This document shows, one piece after another, positions 13,021 to 22,684 of a stretch of DNA of 64,000 bases. The stretch is taken from the NCBI RefSeq assembly GCF_900177515.1, contig NZ_FXAK01000007.1:2092501-2156500 (forward strand), in the 5' to 3' direction. Both the position numbers and the translations under genes were made by a program. Positions within the stretch are counted from its first letter, which is position 1. Every line of letters begins with the position of its first letter. Source of the stretch: Azospirillum oryzae. Its GTDB lineage: Bacteria > Pseudomonadota > Alphaproteobacteria > Azospirillales > Azospirillaceae. Under the pieces are notes generated by a model. The model did no database searches. It saw nothing but the letters and a program-made list of their open reading frames with translations, and was not told the DNA's origin.

Positions 13021-14092
13021 GTCCGGTACCCTGCCCTCCGACCCGGCGCGGCTGCGGGAGGCCATCCGCGACCGCGCGCTGGCGGTGGGGTTCGACGCGG
13101 TGGGCTTCGCCCCCGCCGCTCTGGGGCCGGAGGCGCGCGAGCGCCTCGCCCGCTTCGTCGCCGAGGGGCGGCACGGCGACATGGGATGGATGGCCGAGCG
13201 CAGCGACCAGCGCAGCCATCCGCAATCCCTGTGGGACGAGGCGCGCACCGTCATCGCGCTGGGCACCAGCTACGCCCCCCACGACGACCCGCGCCGGCTG
13301 GCGGAGCACCCCGACCGCGGCATCGTCTCCGTCTATGCCCGCAACCGCGACTATCACGACCTGATCAAGGGGCGGCTGAAGACGCTGGCCCAATGGCTGG
13401 CCCACCAGACCAAGGCCGGCGTGAAGGTGTTCGTCGACACCGCGCCGGTGATGGAAAAGCCGCTGGCGGCGCAGGCCGGGCTAGGCTGGCAGGGCAAGCA
13501 TACAAATCTGGTGTCGCGCGACCATGGCTCCTGGCTATTTTTGGGCGAGATCTACACGACGCTGGAACTGCCGCCCGACCCGCCGGCGCGGGACCGCTGC
13601 GGCTCCTGCGACCGCTGCCAGACCGCCTGCCCGACCGCCGCCTTCCCGGCGCCCTACCAGATCGACGCCCGGCGCTGCATCAGCTATCTGACCATCGAGC
13701 ATAAGGGGCCGATCCCCGACGAGTTCAAGCCGCTGTTGGGCAACCGCATCTATGGCTGCGACGATTGCCTTGCCGCCTGCCCCTGGAACAAGTTCGCTCG
13801 CGCGACGGTTGAGCCCGCCTTTCTGCCGCGCGCCGAACTGACGGCACCACGGCTGGCCGATCTCGCACAGCTGGACGATGCCAGCTTCCGGCAGGTGTTC
13901 AGCGGTTCCCCCATCAAGCGCATCGGCCGCGACCGCTTCGTCCGTAACGTGCTGGTCGCCATCGGCAACAGCGGCGACCCGACGTTGAAGCCCGTGGCGG
14001 AGGCCCTGTGCCAGGATGCGAGCGATGTGGTGCGCGAGGCGGCCGGCTGGGCGGCAGACAGGCTGAGTAGAGCGGCAAATGCACACCCTTGA
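13007..14092 (+). CDS. queG: Epoxyqueuosine reductase QueG
   Basis: Cobalamin-dependent iron-sulfur enzyme that performs the last step, epoxyqueuosine to queuosine in tRNA. 361 residues from GTG at 13007, which overlaps queF by 14 bases; sequence further upstream in this frame is read from within queF and is not conserved-looking. Two [4Fe-4S] motifs are visible: [12 protein letters not shown] near 197 and [11 protein letters not shown] near 250. The C-terminus has HEAT-like repeats for tRNA binding. It closes a contiguous queA-tgt-queF-queG set, so this organism can finish queuosine from preQ0. Genes for preQ0 synthesis are not in the window. Confidence 0.95.
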   Translation: MAAAKSGTLPSDPARLREAIRDRALAVGFDAVGFAPAALGPEARERLARFVAEGRHGDMGWMAERSDQRSHPQSLWDEARTVIALGTSYAPHDDPRRLAEHPDRGIVSVYARNRDYHDLIKGRLKTLAQWLAHQTKAGVKVFVDTAPVMEKPLAAQAGLGWQGKHTNLVSRDHGSWLFLGEIYTTLELPPDPPARDRCGSCDRCQTACPTAAFPAPYQIDARRCISYLTIEHKGPIPDEFKPLLGNRIYGCDDCLAACPWNKFARATVEPAFLPRAELTAPRLADLAQLDDASFRQVFSGSPIKRIGRDRFVRNVLVAIGNSGDPTLKPVAEALCQDASDVVREAAGWAADRLSRAANAHP

Positions 14093-14176
14093 GTGGCGCT
14101 TCTTAGAACTGACGGCACTCACCGCCTAGCTTGTCGCCGCACGCGCTGTTGCGCTATGATCCAGGCGGAGGCATGC

Positions 14177-14377
14177 ATGTCGGACAATGCCGAATTTCTG
14201 AACGCGATCCTGGACCTGAAAACCCACATCGACGGTAGATTCGAGCGGTTGGAGCAGCAGGTCGACCGTATGGCGCCGCGGCTCGATGGAGCCGAGCAGC
14301 GCCTGTACGAGCAATCGCGCATCCTTGCCGCGTTGATCCCGACCCGCGTCGCCGCGGTCCCGCCCGCCGCCGAATGA
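14177..14377 (+). CDS. Small coiled-coil hypothetical protein, 66 residues
   Basis: A 66-residue frame starting at ATG 14177 with GGAGG upstream. The centre (LDLKTHIDGRFERLEQQVDR and what follows) has a heptad pattern typical of a short coiled coil, and the tail is Ala/Pro rich. No family recognised. Its stop overlaps the presumed ATG of the acetyltransferase gene by ATGA at 14374-14377, so the two may be co-translated. Confidence 0.6.
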   Translation: MSDNAEFLNAILDLKTHIDGRFERLEQQVDRMAPRLDGAEQRLYEQSRILAALIPTRVAAVPPAAE

Positions 14378-15569
14378 GCGGAGGCCGGCCGTTACCCTCC
14401 CCGCTCCACATCATGGGTATGGCCCGGCCCATCCGGACGAACTGAGCGACGTCGCACGCCTCGCGCGCCTCGGATTCGGACTGTCCCGCGATCTGTTCGA
14501 CCGCTATGCCGGGCTGTTCGGCATCGACAGCATCCGCGTTCTCAGAGTTCCACGGGCCACGGGCACCGTATTGGCTGCCTGCGCCGCGCACTGGATGATG
14601 GACCAGTGGTTCGGCGGACGCCCGGTTCCGGTGCAGGCCATCGCCATGGTGGCGGTCGACCCGGCCCTGCGCGGCGCCGGCCATGGCAGTGCGCTGATGC
14701 GGTCCCTGATGATGGAGGGGCGGAATGCCGGGGCGGCGCTTTCGGTCCTCTGCCCGGCAACCCTTCCCTTCTATCAGCGACTCGGCTTCGGCCGCGGCGG
14801 CGTCACCTGCCGCTGGAGCGCTCCGCCGATGGCCTTCGCGCGGGCCGGAGCGACCGCGACGTCCCTTTTGCCCGCGGATCCGCTCGATGCCGCGCCGCTG
14901 GCGATGCTCCGGCGGTCGATGCTGGCGGAACGGAACGGCCTGCCGGAACGGACGGAGGCGCTGTGGACGCTCGCCCTCTGCCCGGACGGCGAACCGGCCG
15001 ACCTCTACCGCAACGACGACGGCTATATCGCGGTGACGCCGCCGCAGGACGGGCGTCTGGCCGTCGCGGATGCCTGCCTGCCCTCGCCGTGGGCGCTGGA
15101 GCCCGCCATGGCCCTGCTGGCCGGCTTCCGCGCCCAGGTCGACCGGGTGACATGGCGCGGCGGCCCCGACGACACGCTGGCGCTGATGGCCGGTGACGGC
15201 GTGACGCTGGACATGCGCGAGGAGTGGCTGACTCGCCCATTGAATATCGTCCTGGCGCTGGAGGCGCGCGGCTATCCGGCCGGCCTTTCGGAATCTGCCA
15301 CTTTTGAGATAAAAGATAATTTAATTCACCGCAGTTGCGGGAAGTATCATCTTGAGGTTGCCCAGTCCAGGGGAAACATCTCCGAAATGGAGCAAGTCTT
15401 TGAACCGCCGATCCGGATGGGCGCCGCTGCCTTCGCCAGTCTGTTCACAGGCCATGCAAACGCTCGTTCATTGTGGAGAGCCGGTTTGCTTCATGGTGAA
15501 GAAAAGATGATCGACCGTTTGCACCGCATATTTTGCGGCGCACCGTCGTGGATGCCGGACCGCTTCTGA
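14374..15569 (+). CDS. GNAT-family (Eis-like) N-acetyltransferase with an apparent N-terminal frameshift
   Basis: Eis-like acetyltransferase: an N-terminal GNAT domain with the acetyl-CoA loop VDPALRGAGHGSAL, a second GNAT-like domain, and a C-terminal SCP2-like domain ending PSWMPDRF. The homologous frame is open from about 14379, but it has no ATG, GTG or TTG until 14571, inside the GNAT core. The natural start, ATG at 14374 in an ATGA overlap, is in another frame and stops at 14443-14445. One extra C in the run at 14428-14430 would join them as MARPHPDELSDV. This is either a pseudogene, a phase-variable gene or a sequencing error. Codons around 15300-15420 are unusually AT-rich. Confidence 0.75.
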
Positions 15570-15689
15570 AATAAGTGGGTTTCCTGACCTGAATCAAACC
15601 GGACGTTAACCGAGCTGTGGTTCAATCGTCCCAATGATCGGGAGAAAAGGATCGCCGCACAGGCGATGCCATCGGGGAGTCCAAAATCC

Positions 15690-18095
15690 ATGACGATCGG
15701 AACGCGGATCGCGCTTGGCTTCGCCGCCGTGCTGCTGCTGACCGTTGGCGTGGCGTTCGTCGGCTGGAACAGCCTGAGCACCTATGCCGAGCGGGTCGAT
15801 TTGGCGTCACACACCGCCGACCTCGACACCCGGCTCAAGTCGGTCCGGCTGGAGGAGGCGCGCTTCGTCACCGAACGCGATGCCAAGGCCGCCGCCAATG
15901 TTCCGGGCATGCTGGACGCCCTGCAGACCGAAGCGCAGGAAACCCGTGCCGCCCTGACCGAGGGCGAGGGCCGGCGTCTGCTGGACGAGGTTCTGTCGGG
16001 CATCGACGGCTATCGCGCCGCCTTCGCCAATTTCGTCGCGCAGGACGGCGAGGCACACGCCCGCACCGCCAGCATGGAAACCCGTGCCCGCGCGCTGCGC
16101 GACATCGCCGAGAAGATCGGCAAGCAGCAATCCGAGCGCTATGACCTGAACATGACCAGCAAGCGCGACGCCGACACCGAGCTGCGCCACAGCATGGACA
16201 CGGCAGAGCGCGCGAACCGCGTGATCGAACGGGTGCTGGAGGTCCGGCGCCAGCAGAGCGAACTCCGCCGCAAAGCGGACGAGGCGCTGGCCGACCGCAT
16301 CGTGGCGGCACTGGACGAACTGGTCCAGACCACCGACACCGTCGCCACGGACCTCGTCGGCACCAATGACGAGGAACTCGCCGCCCGGATCGCCGGCGAT
16401 GCCCGCGCCTATCGCGATACCGTCAAGGCCCTTCGCGGCAAAGGTGTCGCTGCTCTGACCGGTGTCGATGTGGCGACCGGCCTGGACGAGGCCGCACGCG
16501 GCGTGCAGGACCGCGCGGTGGAGCTGCAGCAGAACCAGGCGATGGTGACCGAGGCCCTGAACGAGGCCTCCAAATACGCCCAAAGCGAGGTGAACGAGGC
16601 TGTGATGCTGCGCGGTCTGGCGATGCGGCTGGTGCAGGGCGCCCAGTCGGCGATGCTGGGCCAGCGCGACTTCCTGCTGACCGGCACCGCCGACGCAAAG
16701 GCCAAGGCCGACACCGCGGTGAAGGAAATCCTGGAGCTTGCCGGACAGGCCGGCGCGGTGCTGGTCGACCAGGAAGGGCGCGCGCTGATCGCCGCCATCA
16801 CCGAAGCAGCGCGGGCCTTCGATTCGGAATTCGCCTCGCTGTCGTCGGCCGTCGCCAAGCAGCACGAGGCATCGGCGGCGATGGCCAAGGCCTCTGCGAC
16901 GGTCAGCGGGCAGGTCGGCCGGCTGGTCGCCTTGCAACGCGACGACCGTGAAGCCGGGCGCGCCAGCGCCGGGATGGTGATCGCCGTGGGGGCCGCCGTG
17001 GCGCTGATTCTCGGCATGCTGATGGCCTGGATCATCGACCGCGCCATCACCCACCCGCTGCACGCCATGACCGGCGCGATGGGCCGGCTGGCCGAAGGCG
17101 ACCTGACGGTCGACATCCCCGGCAGCGACCGCAAGGACGAGCTGCGCAACATGGCCGCCGCCATGACCATCTTCAAGGACAATGCCCTGGAGATGCGGCG
17201 GATGGAGCGCGAGCGGGAAGAGATGCGCATCCAGATCGACGCCGACCGCCGCCGCACGATGAACGAGTTCGCCAACGGCTTCGAACAGGCGGTGTCGGGC
17301 GTCGTCATGTCGCTGACCGAATCGGCCAACTCGCTGGGCCGGGATGCGCAGGAGATGTCGTCCGACGCGGCGCTGACCACCGCGAAGTCCACCGCCGTCG
17401 CCACGGCCTCGCAGCAGGCCACCGCCAACGTGCAGACGGTCGCGGCGGCGGCGGAGGAGCTGTCGGCGTCCATCGCCGAGATCTCCCGCCAGCTCAACGC
17501 CAGTTCCGCCACCGCATCGGGGGCCGCCGACAAGGCGGTGCAGACCAACAGCATCGTCGAAGGGCTGTCGCTCGCCGCCGAGCGGATCGGTCAGGTCGTC
17601 GGCCTGATCGGCGAGATCGCCGAGCAGACCAACCTGCTGGCGCTCAACGCCACCATCGAGGCCGCCCGCGCCGGCGAAGCCGGCAAGGGCTTCGCCGTGG
17701 TGGCGACCGAGGTGAAGAACCTCGCCGGCCAGACCGCCAAGGCGACCGAGGAAATCGCCGCCCAGGTCGCGGAGATGCAGACCGCCACCACCAGCGCGGT
17801 GGACGCCATCCGCACCATCTCCGAAGCCGTGACCGCCATCAGCGGCACCGTCACCGACATCGCCCAGGAGATGGAGCAGCAGGGCAGCGCCACCCGCGAG
17901 ATCGCCCAGAATGTCCAGCAGGCGGCCGAAGGCACCCAGCAAGTGATGCGCAACATAGCCGAGGTGACCACCGCCGCGACCAAGACCGGCGGCGCCGCCG
18001 ATGCGGTCCTGGACGCCAGCCGCACGCTCGCCACCCAGGCCGACCGCCTGCGCGGCGAGGTCCAGGGATTCCTGAACAAGGTTCGGACGGCCTGA
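15690..18095 (+). CDS. Methyl-accepting chemotaxis protein
   Basis: Transmembrane chemoreceptor that signals to CheA/CheW. 801 residues from ATG at 15690, with GGGGAG ten bases upstream. TM1 is at about 5-25, followed by a long periplasmic all-helical region of about 400 residues, large enough for a bimodular (HBM-like) ligand domain. TM2 is at about 428-452 ([18 protein letters not shown]), then a HAMP domain. The signalling domain has the invariant hairpin tip [20 protein letters not shown]. No CheR-docking pentapeptide is seen at the C-terminus. The ligand is unknown. It stands alone and ends at a strong hairpin. Confidence 0.95.
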   Translation: MTIGTRIALGFAAVLLLTVGVAFVGWNSLSTYAERVDLASHTADLDTRLKSVRLEEARFVTERDAKAAANVPGMLDALQTEAQETRAALTEGEGRRLLDEVLSGIDGYRAAFANFVAQDGEAHARTASMETRARALRDIAEKIGKQQSERYDLNMTSKRDADTELRHSMDTAERANRVIERVLEVRRQQSELRRKADEALADRIVAALDELVQTTDTVATDLVGTNDEELAARIAGDARAYRDTVKALRGKGVAALTGVDVATGLDEAARGVQDRAVELQQNQAMVTEALNEASKYAQSEVNEAVMLRGLAMRLVQGAQSAMLGQRDFLLTGTADAKAKADTAVKEILELAGQAGAVLVDQEGRALIAAITEAARAFDSEFASLSSAVAKQHEASAAMAKASATVSGQVGRLVALQRDDREAGRASAGMVIAVGAAVALILGMLMAWIIDRAITHPLHAMTGAMGRLAEGDLTVDIPGSDRKDELRNMAAAMTIFKDNALEMRRMEREREEMRIQIDADRRRTMNEFANGFEQAVSGVVMSLTESANSLGRDAQEMSSDAALTTAKSTAVATASQQATANVQTVAAAAEELSASIAEISRQLNASSATASGAADKAVQTNSIVEGLSLAAERIGQVVGLIGEIAEQTNLLALNATIEAARAGEAGKGFAVVATEVKNLAGQTAKATEEIAAQVAEMQTATTSAVDAIRTISEAVTAISGTVTDIAQEMEQQGSATREIAQNVQQAAEGTQQVMRNIAEVTTAATKTGGAADAVLDASRTLATQADRLRGEVQGFLNKVRTA

Positions 18096-18120
18096 CCCTT
18101 TGAGCCTGACTTTCTTTGGA

Positions 18121-18146
18121 GGCGTGCGGCAGCGGAGCCGCACGCC
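18121..18146. terminator. Hairpin between convergent MCP and CYTH genes
   Basis: A perfect 10-bp stem (GGCGTGCGGC at 18121-18130, complement at 18137-18146) with a 6-base loop, 25 bases after the chemoreceptor stop and 27 before the end of the minus-strand CYTH gene. No T tract follows on either strand, so termination efficiency is uncertain, but symmetry and position suit a shared 3' end. Confidence 0.6.
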
Positions 18147-18173
18147 CCACCTCCGCGCCTTCAGGCCGCGCCG

Positions 18174-18653
18174 TCAGGCCGCGGCGGCCGACCAGCGCCG
18201 GATCGGCGCGCGGGAGAGGGCGGAGTTGCCATAGGCGCGCAGGGTGGTGACCTCCGCGCCAATCCAGTCCGGCAGCGGCACCATCTGGTCGGGCGAGTCC
18301 AGTTCGACCTCCGCGATGACCAGCCCGGCATTCTCGCCGTGGAAGACGTCGATCTCCCAGCACAGGCCGTCCTGGCAGTGGCGGTAGCGCGTCTTTTCGA
18401 TCACCCGCCCTTCGCAGCCATGCAGCAGGAGCTGGCAGGCGAATTCCATTGCCAGGGGGTGTTCCACCTCGTCCCGGCAGGCGCCGCGCTTCAGCGATTT
18501 GATGGTCAGGGTGGCGCGGTCTTCCGCGATTCGAACGCGGACCGTGCTGGCGCCGTCGGACGGCAGGTATCCCTGGAGGATTCGGACGCCGTCCCGGCAC
18601 AGATGCCGGACATCCTTGCGGACCAGAAAGCGCCGCTCGATTTCCAGTGCCAT
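18174..18653 (-). CDS. CYTH domain protein (triphosphate tunnel metalloenzyme)
   Basis: 159 residues. The N-terminal signature MALEIERRFLV is the ExExR/K motif of CYTH proteins, whose beta-barrel tunnel binds a triphosphate and metal. Further charged strands (VRVRIAEDRATLTIKS, then EIDVFHGENAGLVIAEVEL) line the tunnel. Bacterial members are usually inorganic triphosphatases, some adenylate cyclases; this short single-domain form most resembles triphosphatases of the NeuTTM type. No CHAD domain is attached. Monocistronic, convergent with the chemoreceptor gene. Confidence 0.9.
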   Translation of the reverse strand: MALEIERRFLVRKDVRHLCRDGVRILQGYLPSDGASTVRVRIAEDRATLTIKSLKRGACRDEVEHPLAMEFACQLLLHGCEGRVIEKTRYRHCQDGLCWEIDVFHGENAGLVIAEVELDSPDQMVPLPDWIGAEVTTLRAYGNSALSRAPIRRWSAAAA

Positions 18654-18813
18654 GGCTAGGCCCTTCGGACGAACTCACCGATGACCCTAGCCGAAAGTCC
18701 CTGCCGGCTTCAACCTCGTTGCCCTGTGTGCAGCGCAACCGAGACTGCATGCACCCGTACTATGACGTGACGATCGGTCGCAACAGGTCAGGGAATGATG
18801 CTATCGTCGGTCG

Positions 18814-19059
18814 ATGAACGCCGATCTTTCCGCCTGCATTCCTGGGGCCCTGATCCCCTGGCTGGTGCTGTTCGCCCTCTACGGGCTGCCGCTGCTGCAT
18901 GTGGCGCTGTCGCGCCGCGGAGGCGGCTGGCGCCCGCCGGCCGGATCGCGCTGCCCCTTCGGACCGCGCGCCGGCTGGCTTGTGATGGTGCTGATGCTGG
19001 GGCCGGTCGGATGGCTGATGTTCGCACTCCGCCGGCCCCGCCGCGCATCCGGCAGATAG
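18814..19059 (+). CDS. Small two-helix membrane protein, 81 residues
   Basis: 81 residues with two hydrophobic segments (about 10-31 and 53-72), joined by a basic, Pro-rich loop and ending in an Arg-rich tail, so an inner-membrane protein with a cytoplasmic basic end is likely. No family recognised. The overlapping frame starting at 18795 looks less protein-like. It is convergent with the DUF3309 gene, 22 bases away, and the gap between them holds no obvious terminator. Confidence 0.6.
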   Translation: MNADLSACIPGALIPWLVLFALYGLPLLHVALSRRGGGWRPPAGSRCPFGPRAGWLVMVLMLGPVGWLMFALRRPRRASGR

Positions 19060-19081
19060 CATCACGCAAATGGGCTGGGGA

Positions 19082-19237
19082 TCAGATCCGGCCCATCAGC
19101 AGCAGAACGATCAGGACGATCAGCAGCACGCCGAGGATGCCGCTGGGACCATAGCCCCAGCCACGGCTGTGCGGCCAGGCCGGAACGGCACCGAGAAGCA
19201 GCAGAATCAGGATGATGAGCAGAATTGTGCCGAGCAT
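19082..19237 (-). CDS. DUF3309 family small membrane protein
   Basis: 51 residues from ATG at 19237, with GGGAGAAGG upstream. Two hydrophobic stretches, MLGTILLIILILLLLGAVPA and a C-terminal GVLLIVLIVLLLMGRI, flank the conserved WPHSRGWGYGPSG turn that defines DUF3309. The function is unknown. Small DUF3309 proteins are common in alphaproteobacteria, and a GGAAC-N16-CGTT promoter 49 bases upstream suggests control by the general stress sigma factor. In-frame sequence upstream of the ATG does not look coding. Confidence 0.9.
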   Translation of the reverse strand: MLGTILLIILILLLLGAVPAWPHSRGWGYGPSGILGVLLIVLIVLLLMGRI

Positions 19238-19285
19238 GGCCTTCTCCCTTCCGGTGGAGTATTCGTGACGGACAAGCGGAACCTG

Positions 19286-19310
19286 AACGGCATCCCCTGG
19301 ACTTTGTTCC
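19286..19310 (-). promoter_or_regulatory. EcfG-type (general stress) promoter of the DUF3309 gene
   Basis: On the minus strand GGAAC (19306-19310) and CGTT (19286-19289) are separated by exactly 16 bases, matching the GGAAC-N16/17-CGTT consensus of alphaproteobacterial EcfG sigma factors. The predicted start of transcription leaves a leader of about 40 bases before the ATG at 19237. The rest of the 325-base gap (19238-19562) shows nothing else I can name. Confidence 0.6.
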
Positions 19311-19562
19311 TGTCCGGCTCGAACGTGACCGCTTGCCACCACCAAGGGAGAGGACGGCTCCTCCGGCGCTCCCCGAACGCGACGCCCTCGACCGTTCGGC
19401 GAGTTCACCCCTGTTGACTGTCGCCGAATGGGCGCTTAGGCTCCTGCCCATGAACGTGCATCACTTCGACGGCATTCTGCGAATTAGCGGCCCGGTTCTC
19501 CTTTGAGAGCCGGGGATTTCGCTCGTCCATTCCGCAGAACCGTCTGAAGGCCCGATCACGCC

Positions 19563-19910
19563 ATGTCCAAGACCATGAACACCGTTGCCGCGTCCGCTTC
19601 GGATGCGCGCGTTACCGCGCCCGGCCGCCGCGTCGCCTTTTCGCTGGTCGCCGACGCCGATCCCGGCACCCTGCCCCGCATCCTCGAATACGTCGCCAAG
19701 CGCGGGCTGGTCCCGCTGGCCCTGCACAGCCGGCTGACCGATGATACGCTCGCCATTTCCATGGAGGTCGGCGACCTGCCGCAGGCGGAAACCGACCATA
19801 TCGGCCGCTGCCTGGGACAGATCCCGATGGTGGCGCGGGTCACCGTCACAGAAATGGCCGCAACTGCGTCGGCGGCCGATCTGGTGACGGAACTGGCTGC
19901 GGCGGAATGA
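19563..19910 (+). CDS. ACT-domain-like small protein, 115 residues
   Basis: 115 residues. After an Ala-rich N-terminal stretch, residues 24-98 show the beta-alpha-beta-beta-alpha-beta order of an ACT/ferredoxin-like fold: VAFSLVADADPGTLPRILEY, a helix, LTDDTLAISMEV, a helix, then ARVTVTEM. This resembles the regulatory small subunit of acetolactate synthase in layout, but it lacks enough similarity to call it IlvH. Probably a stand-alone ACT-like ligand-binding protein. Convergent with pssA, 16 bases away. Confidence 0.65.
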   Translation: MSKTMNTVAASASDARVTAPGRRVAFSLVADADPGTLPRILEYVAKRGLVPLALHSRLTDDTLAISMEVGDLPQAETDHIGRCLGQIPMVARVTVTEMAATASAADLVTELAAAE

Positions 19911-19926
19911 GAATGCGGGAAGCCGA

Positions 19927-20832
19927 TCAGACCGGCTTCCCGGGCTCACCCTCGGGGGCCGTGGCTTCCGCGGCCTGCGACTCTGGCGACTCGGGAGCCG
20001 GCTCTTCAATCTCCGTGCGCATCAGTTCCGCGGCGCGCTGCAGCTTGCGGAACTGGACGATGGAGAATGGCAGGGTGACCATATAGACGATGCCGACGAT
20101 GGACAGCGTCCACCAGGGCTGGCTGACCATCATCGCCGCCAGCAGGCCGACACCGGCCAGCGCCGGCACCACCCAATGGGCCGGAACCCGCGCGCCCTTG
20201 AAGGAGAAGGTCGGCAGGGTGCTGACCATCAGCCCGCCGATCAGCAGCGTCCACGGCACGATGACCGCCGGGTGGCCGGGATATTGCGGCCCGATCTCGA
20301 ATCCCAGGATCATCGGCAGCAGCACGAGGCCGGCACCGGCCGGCGCCGGCACGCCGGTGAAGTAGTTGTAGGCCCAGGGCGGCAGATCGACCACGCCGAG
20401 GCGCGAATTGAAGCGCGCCAGCCGCAGGGCGCAGCACACGGCATAGGCCATGGCGGCGATCCAGCCCAGGCTACCTGCCCCGTTCAAACCCCACAGATAC
20501 ATCATGAAGGCCGGGGCGACGCCGAAGCTGATGGCGTCGGACAGGCTGTCCAGCTCCGCCCCGAACTTGCTCTGCCCGTTCAGCAGACGGGCGATGCGGC
20601 CGTCGAGCGCGTCCAGGATCGCAGCGATGACGATGGCGATGACCGCCGGCTCCCACCGCCCCTGCATGGCGAATCGGATCGCCGTCAGGCCGGAGCAGAG
20701 CGCCAGCACCGTCAGGACGTTCGGCAACAGGTGGTTGATCGACAGCCCTTTCAGCCGCGGATGCGGCCGGCCGGGACGGCGGGCCCGGTGCGGGCGGAAG
20801 ATTTGCTGGCGGAAGACGGGCGGTCGTTTCAT
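19927..20832 (-). CDS. pssA: CDP-diacylglycerol-serine O-phosphatidyltransferase PssA
   Basis: Integral membrane enzyme that makes phosphatidylserine from CDP-diacylglycerol and serine. 301 residues from ATG at 20832. The CDP-alcohol phosphotransferase signature DG-x2-AR-x8-G-x3-D-x3-D is intact around residues 73-95 ([10 protein letters not shown], then GAELDSLSD). Several hydrophobic segments follow, with an acidic, Pro/Glu-rich C-terminal tail. It overlaps psd by four bases (ATGA), so the two phosphatidylethanolamine enzymes are coupled. Confidence 0.95.
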   Translation of the reverse strand: MKRPPVFRQQIFRPHRARRPGRPHPRLKGLSINHLLPNVLTVLALCSGLTAIRFAMQGRWEPAVIAIVIAAILDALDGRIARLLNGQSKFGAELDSLSDAISFGVAPAFMMYLWGLNGAGSLGWIAAMAYAVCCALRLARFNSRLGVVDLPPWAYNYFTGVPAPAGAGLVLLPMILGFEIGPQYPGHPAVIVPWTLLIGGLMVSTLPTFSFKGARVPAHWVVPALAGVGLLAAMMVSQPWWTLSIVGIVYMVTLPFSIVQFRKLQRAAELMRTEIEEPAPESPESQAAEATAPEGEPGKPV

Positions 20833-21527
20833 CGCCGCACGTCCCCCTGCCGCTGCGGTTCGGTGCCGTTCAGATCGGCCAGGATCGTCTCGCCGCCGAT
20901 GGCGGTCTGGCCGACGCAGACCAGCGGGGCGACGCCGTCTGGAAGATAGATGTCGGTGCGGCTGCCGAATCGGATCAGGCCGAAGCGCTCGCCCGCCTTC
21001 ACCTCCTGCCCGGCCTTCACCCACCACAGGATGCGGCGCGCCACCAGACCGGCGATCTGGACATAGGCGATCTCGCGCCCGTCGGGCAGACGGTGGCGGA
21101 AGGCCATGCGTTCATTCTCGTCGCTCGCCTTGTCCAGCGCGGCGTTGACGAAGGTGCCCTTGTGGTATTCCGCCGCCACGATGGTGCCGTCGGCCGGCAC
21201 GCGGTTGACGTGGACGTTGAAGACGTTGAGGAAGACGCTGATCCGGGTCAGCGCCTTGTCGCCCATGCCCAATTCCTTCGGCGGGACGGCCTGGACGATC
21301 ATGGTGACACGCCCGTCCGCCGGGCTGACCAGCAGGCCGGGCCGCGTCGGCGTCACCCGGTCGGGATCGCGGAAGAAATAGGCGCACCACAGGGTGAGCA
21401 CCAAGCCGATCCAGCCGAGCGGCGCCCAGACGGCGAGGCCGAGGATCAGGGAAACCACGGCGAATCCGGCGATGAAGGGCCAGCCGGCACGGTGGATGGG
21501 GACGACGACGGTATCGATGGCGGACAT
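20829..21527 (-). CDS. psd: Phosphatidylserine decarboxylase proenzyme, short type
   Basis: Decarboxylates phosphatidylserine to phosphatidylethanolamine. 232 residues from ATG at 21527, the compact form common in alphaproteobacteria. Two hydrophobic segments at the N-terminus anchor it in the membrane. The self-cleavage site is Gly188-Ser189 in [11 protein letters not shown]; Ser189 would become the pyruvoyl group. Other conserved blocks are SPADGRV near 68 and [12 protein letters not shown] near 103. First gene of psd-pssA. Confidence 0.95.
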   Translation of the reverse strand: MSAIDTVVVPIHRAGWPFIAGFAVVSLILGLAVWAPLGWIGLVLTLWCAYFFRDPDRVTPTRPGLLVSPADGRVTMIVQAVPPKELGMGDKALTRISVFLNVFNVHVNRVPADGTIVAAEYHKGTFVNAALDKASDENERMAFRHRLPDGREIAYVQIAGLVARRILWWVKAGQEVKAGERFGLIRFGSRTDIYLPDGVAPLVCVGQTAIGGETILADLNGTEPQRQGDVRR

Positions 21528-21658
21528 CGCCTGCTTTCTTCGTATTTTCAGACCACAGCGAACAGCCATTCTAGCTGTGCGTTCCGAGCCTTTACAGAAT
21601 TTTAGCGGCCAGCGCCCATGCTGTCGTTTCCGTCGCCCCAGAAGCCGAGCGTGCCGCC

Positions 21659-22129
21659 TTGTCCGTTCCCGATCTGAAGACCATTCAATCGCTGGCCGAA
21701 GTGCCGGACGGCGCTTTGCCCATCACCCCCGGTTCGATCGAGGTGACGCCGGAAGGCGTGCTGGGCATCGCCAAGCCGCCCCGCCCTTGCAAGCTGACCT
21801 TCATGGCCGATGGCCTGCCCTTCAACGTCGCCGTCCGTCATGAGGGGCCGGAGGAAGGGGGCGGGTCGATCTGCCAGATCTGGGCCGACGTCGGCCATGT
21901 CCCCTACACCGCCCAGGCGCCGGAGCGCCGCCGCGCCCTGCTGGCCGTCCTGCGCGGGATCGAGGGGCTGCCGCATGTCCGCTTCATCGTCCAGGGCGGA
22001 CAGAAGATCATCCTGTTCTCGGAAATCCGGCTGGAACATCACGCCTCGCCCGAGGACCTGTTCCACCAGACCATCCTGGTCCTGCAGGAGGCACGCCCGT
22101 TCCTGCGGCTGCTGGGCGAGTATCTGTAA
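21659..22129 (+). CDS. Conserved hypothetical protein, 156 residues
   Basis: 156 residues beginning with TTG at 21659, the earliest in-frame start. No ATG lies upstream in this frame and no clear ribosome site is seen, so the start is uncertain. Alternating hydrophobic strands ([20 protein letters not shown], then [20 protein letters not shown]) and C-terminal helices suggest an alpha/beta fold. A weak resemblance to YbjN or secretion-chaperone-like folds is conceivable but not established. Convergent with the DUF29 gene and divergent from psd. Confidence 0.65.
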   Translation: MSVPDLKTIQSLAEVPDGALPITPGSIEVTPEGVLGIAKPPRPCKLTFMADGLPFNVAVRHEGPEEGGGSICQIWADVGHVPYTAQAPERRRALLAVLRGIEGLPHVRFIVQGGQKIILFSEIRLEHHASPEDLFHQTILVLQEARPFLRLLGEYL

Positions 22130-22155
22130 GGCGGGACGGCGTCGAAAGGCGCCGC

Positions 22156-22596
22156 TCAGGCGTCCGGCCAGAACGACTCGTCCATCATCTCGGCGAAGCT
22201 CCACGGGCATTCCGCCGGAAAGACCAGTCGCGAAATACCGGTTTCGCGTTCGGCCGCAATCAATGAAAGCCGGTATGCGTCCTCTACCGACTCCCCGAGC
22301 GACGACTTGAGGCTTGGGTTGTCGCGCAAATGGGCGGCTAGCCGATAGCGCTGCTCCTCTATGCTGAGGCGCCAACTGTTGCCGCGCAGCGGCGCCTGAT
22401 AGCGCCATTTCAGCAGGTGAAGGAGCAGAACGACCAAGCGGTTTACCAGTTCACGCTTTTCGCTGCGCCCCATGCTCTCGATCTCCTCGGCGATGTGCTC
22501 GATGTCCGCCGCGTCGAGCTTGCCGGCCCGCAGAAGGGCAGCCTGTTCGTTCGCCCAGGCGTAGAAATCGCGGTCGTAGAGGCTGCTTCCGTCCAT
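22156..22596 (-). CDS. DUF29 domain-containing protein
   Basis: 146 residues from ATG at 22596. The sequence SSLYDRDFYAWANEQAALLR and the following AADIEHIAEEIESMGRSEKR are the hallmark of DUF29, an all-helical family of unknown function abundant in cyanobacteria and Azospirillum-like bacteria and sometimes linked to toxin-antitoxin or DNA-associated roles without proof. It lies 88 bases downstream of the nucleoside-transporter binding protein on the same strand, perhaps by chance. Confidence 0.88.
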   Translation of the reverse strand: MDGSSLYDRDFYAWANEQAALLRAGKLDAADIEHIAEEIESMGRSEKRELVNRLVVLLLHLLKWRYQAPLRGNSWRLSIEEQRYRLAAHLRDNPSLKSSLGESVEDAYRLSLIAAERETGISRLVFPAECPWSFAEMMDESFWPDA

Positions 22597-22684
22597 GGCC
22601 CACCTCTCCACATCGGCCCAGATCGCCGGCCGGCACGGCAGGCCGGAGGCTGTCGCCCCCGGTCCGCCCGTGCTGCAACGGTGC

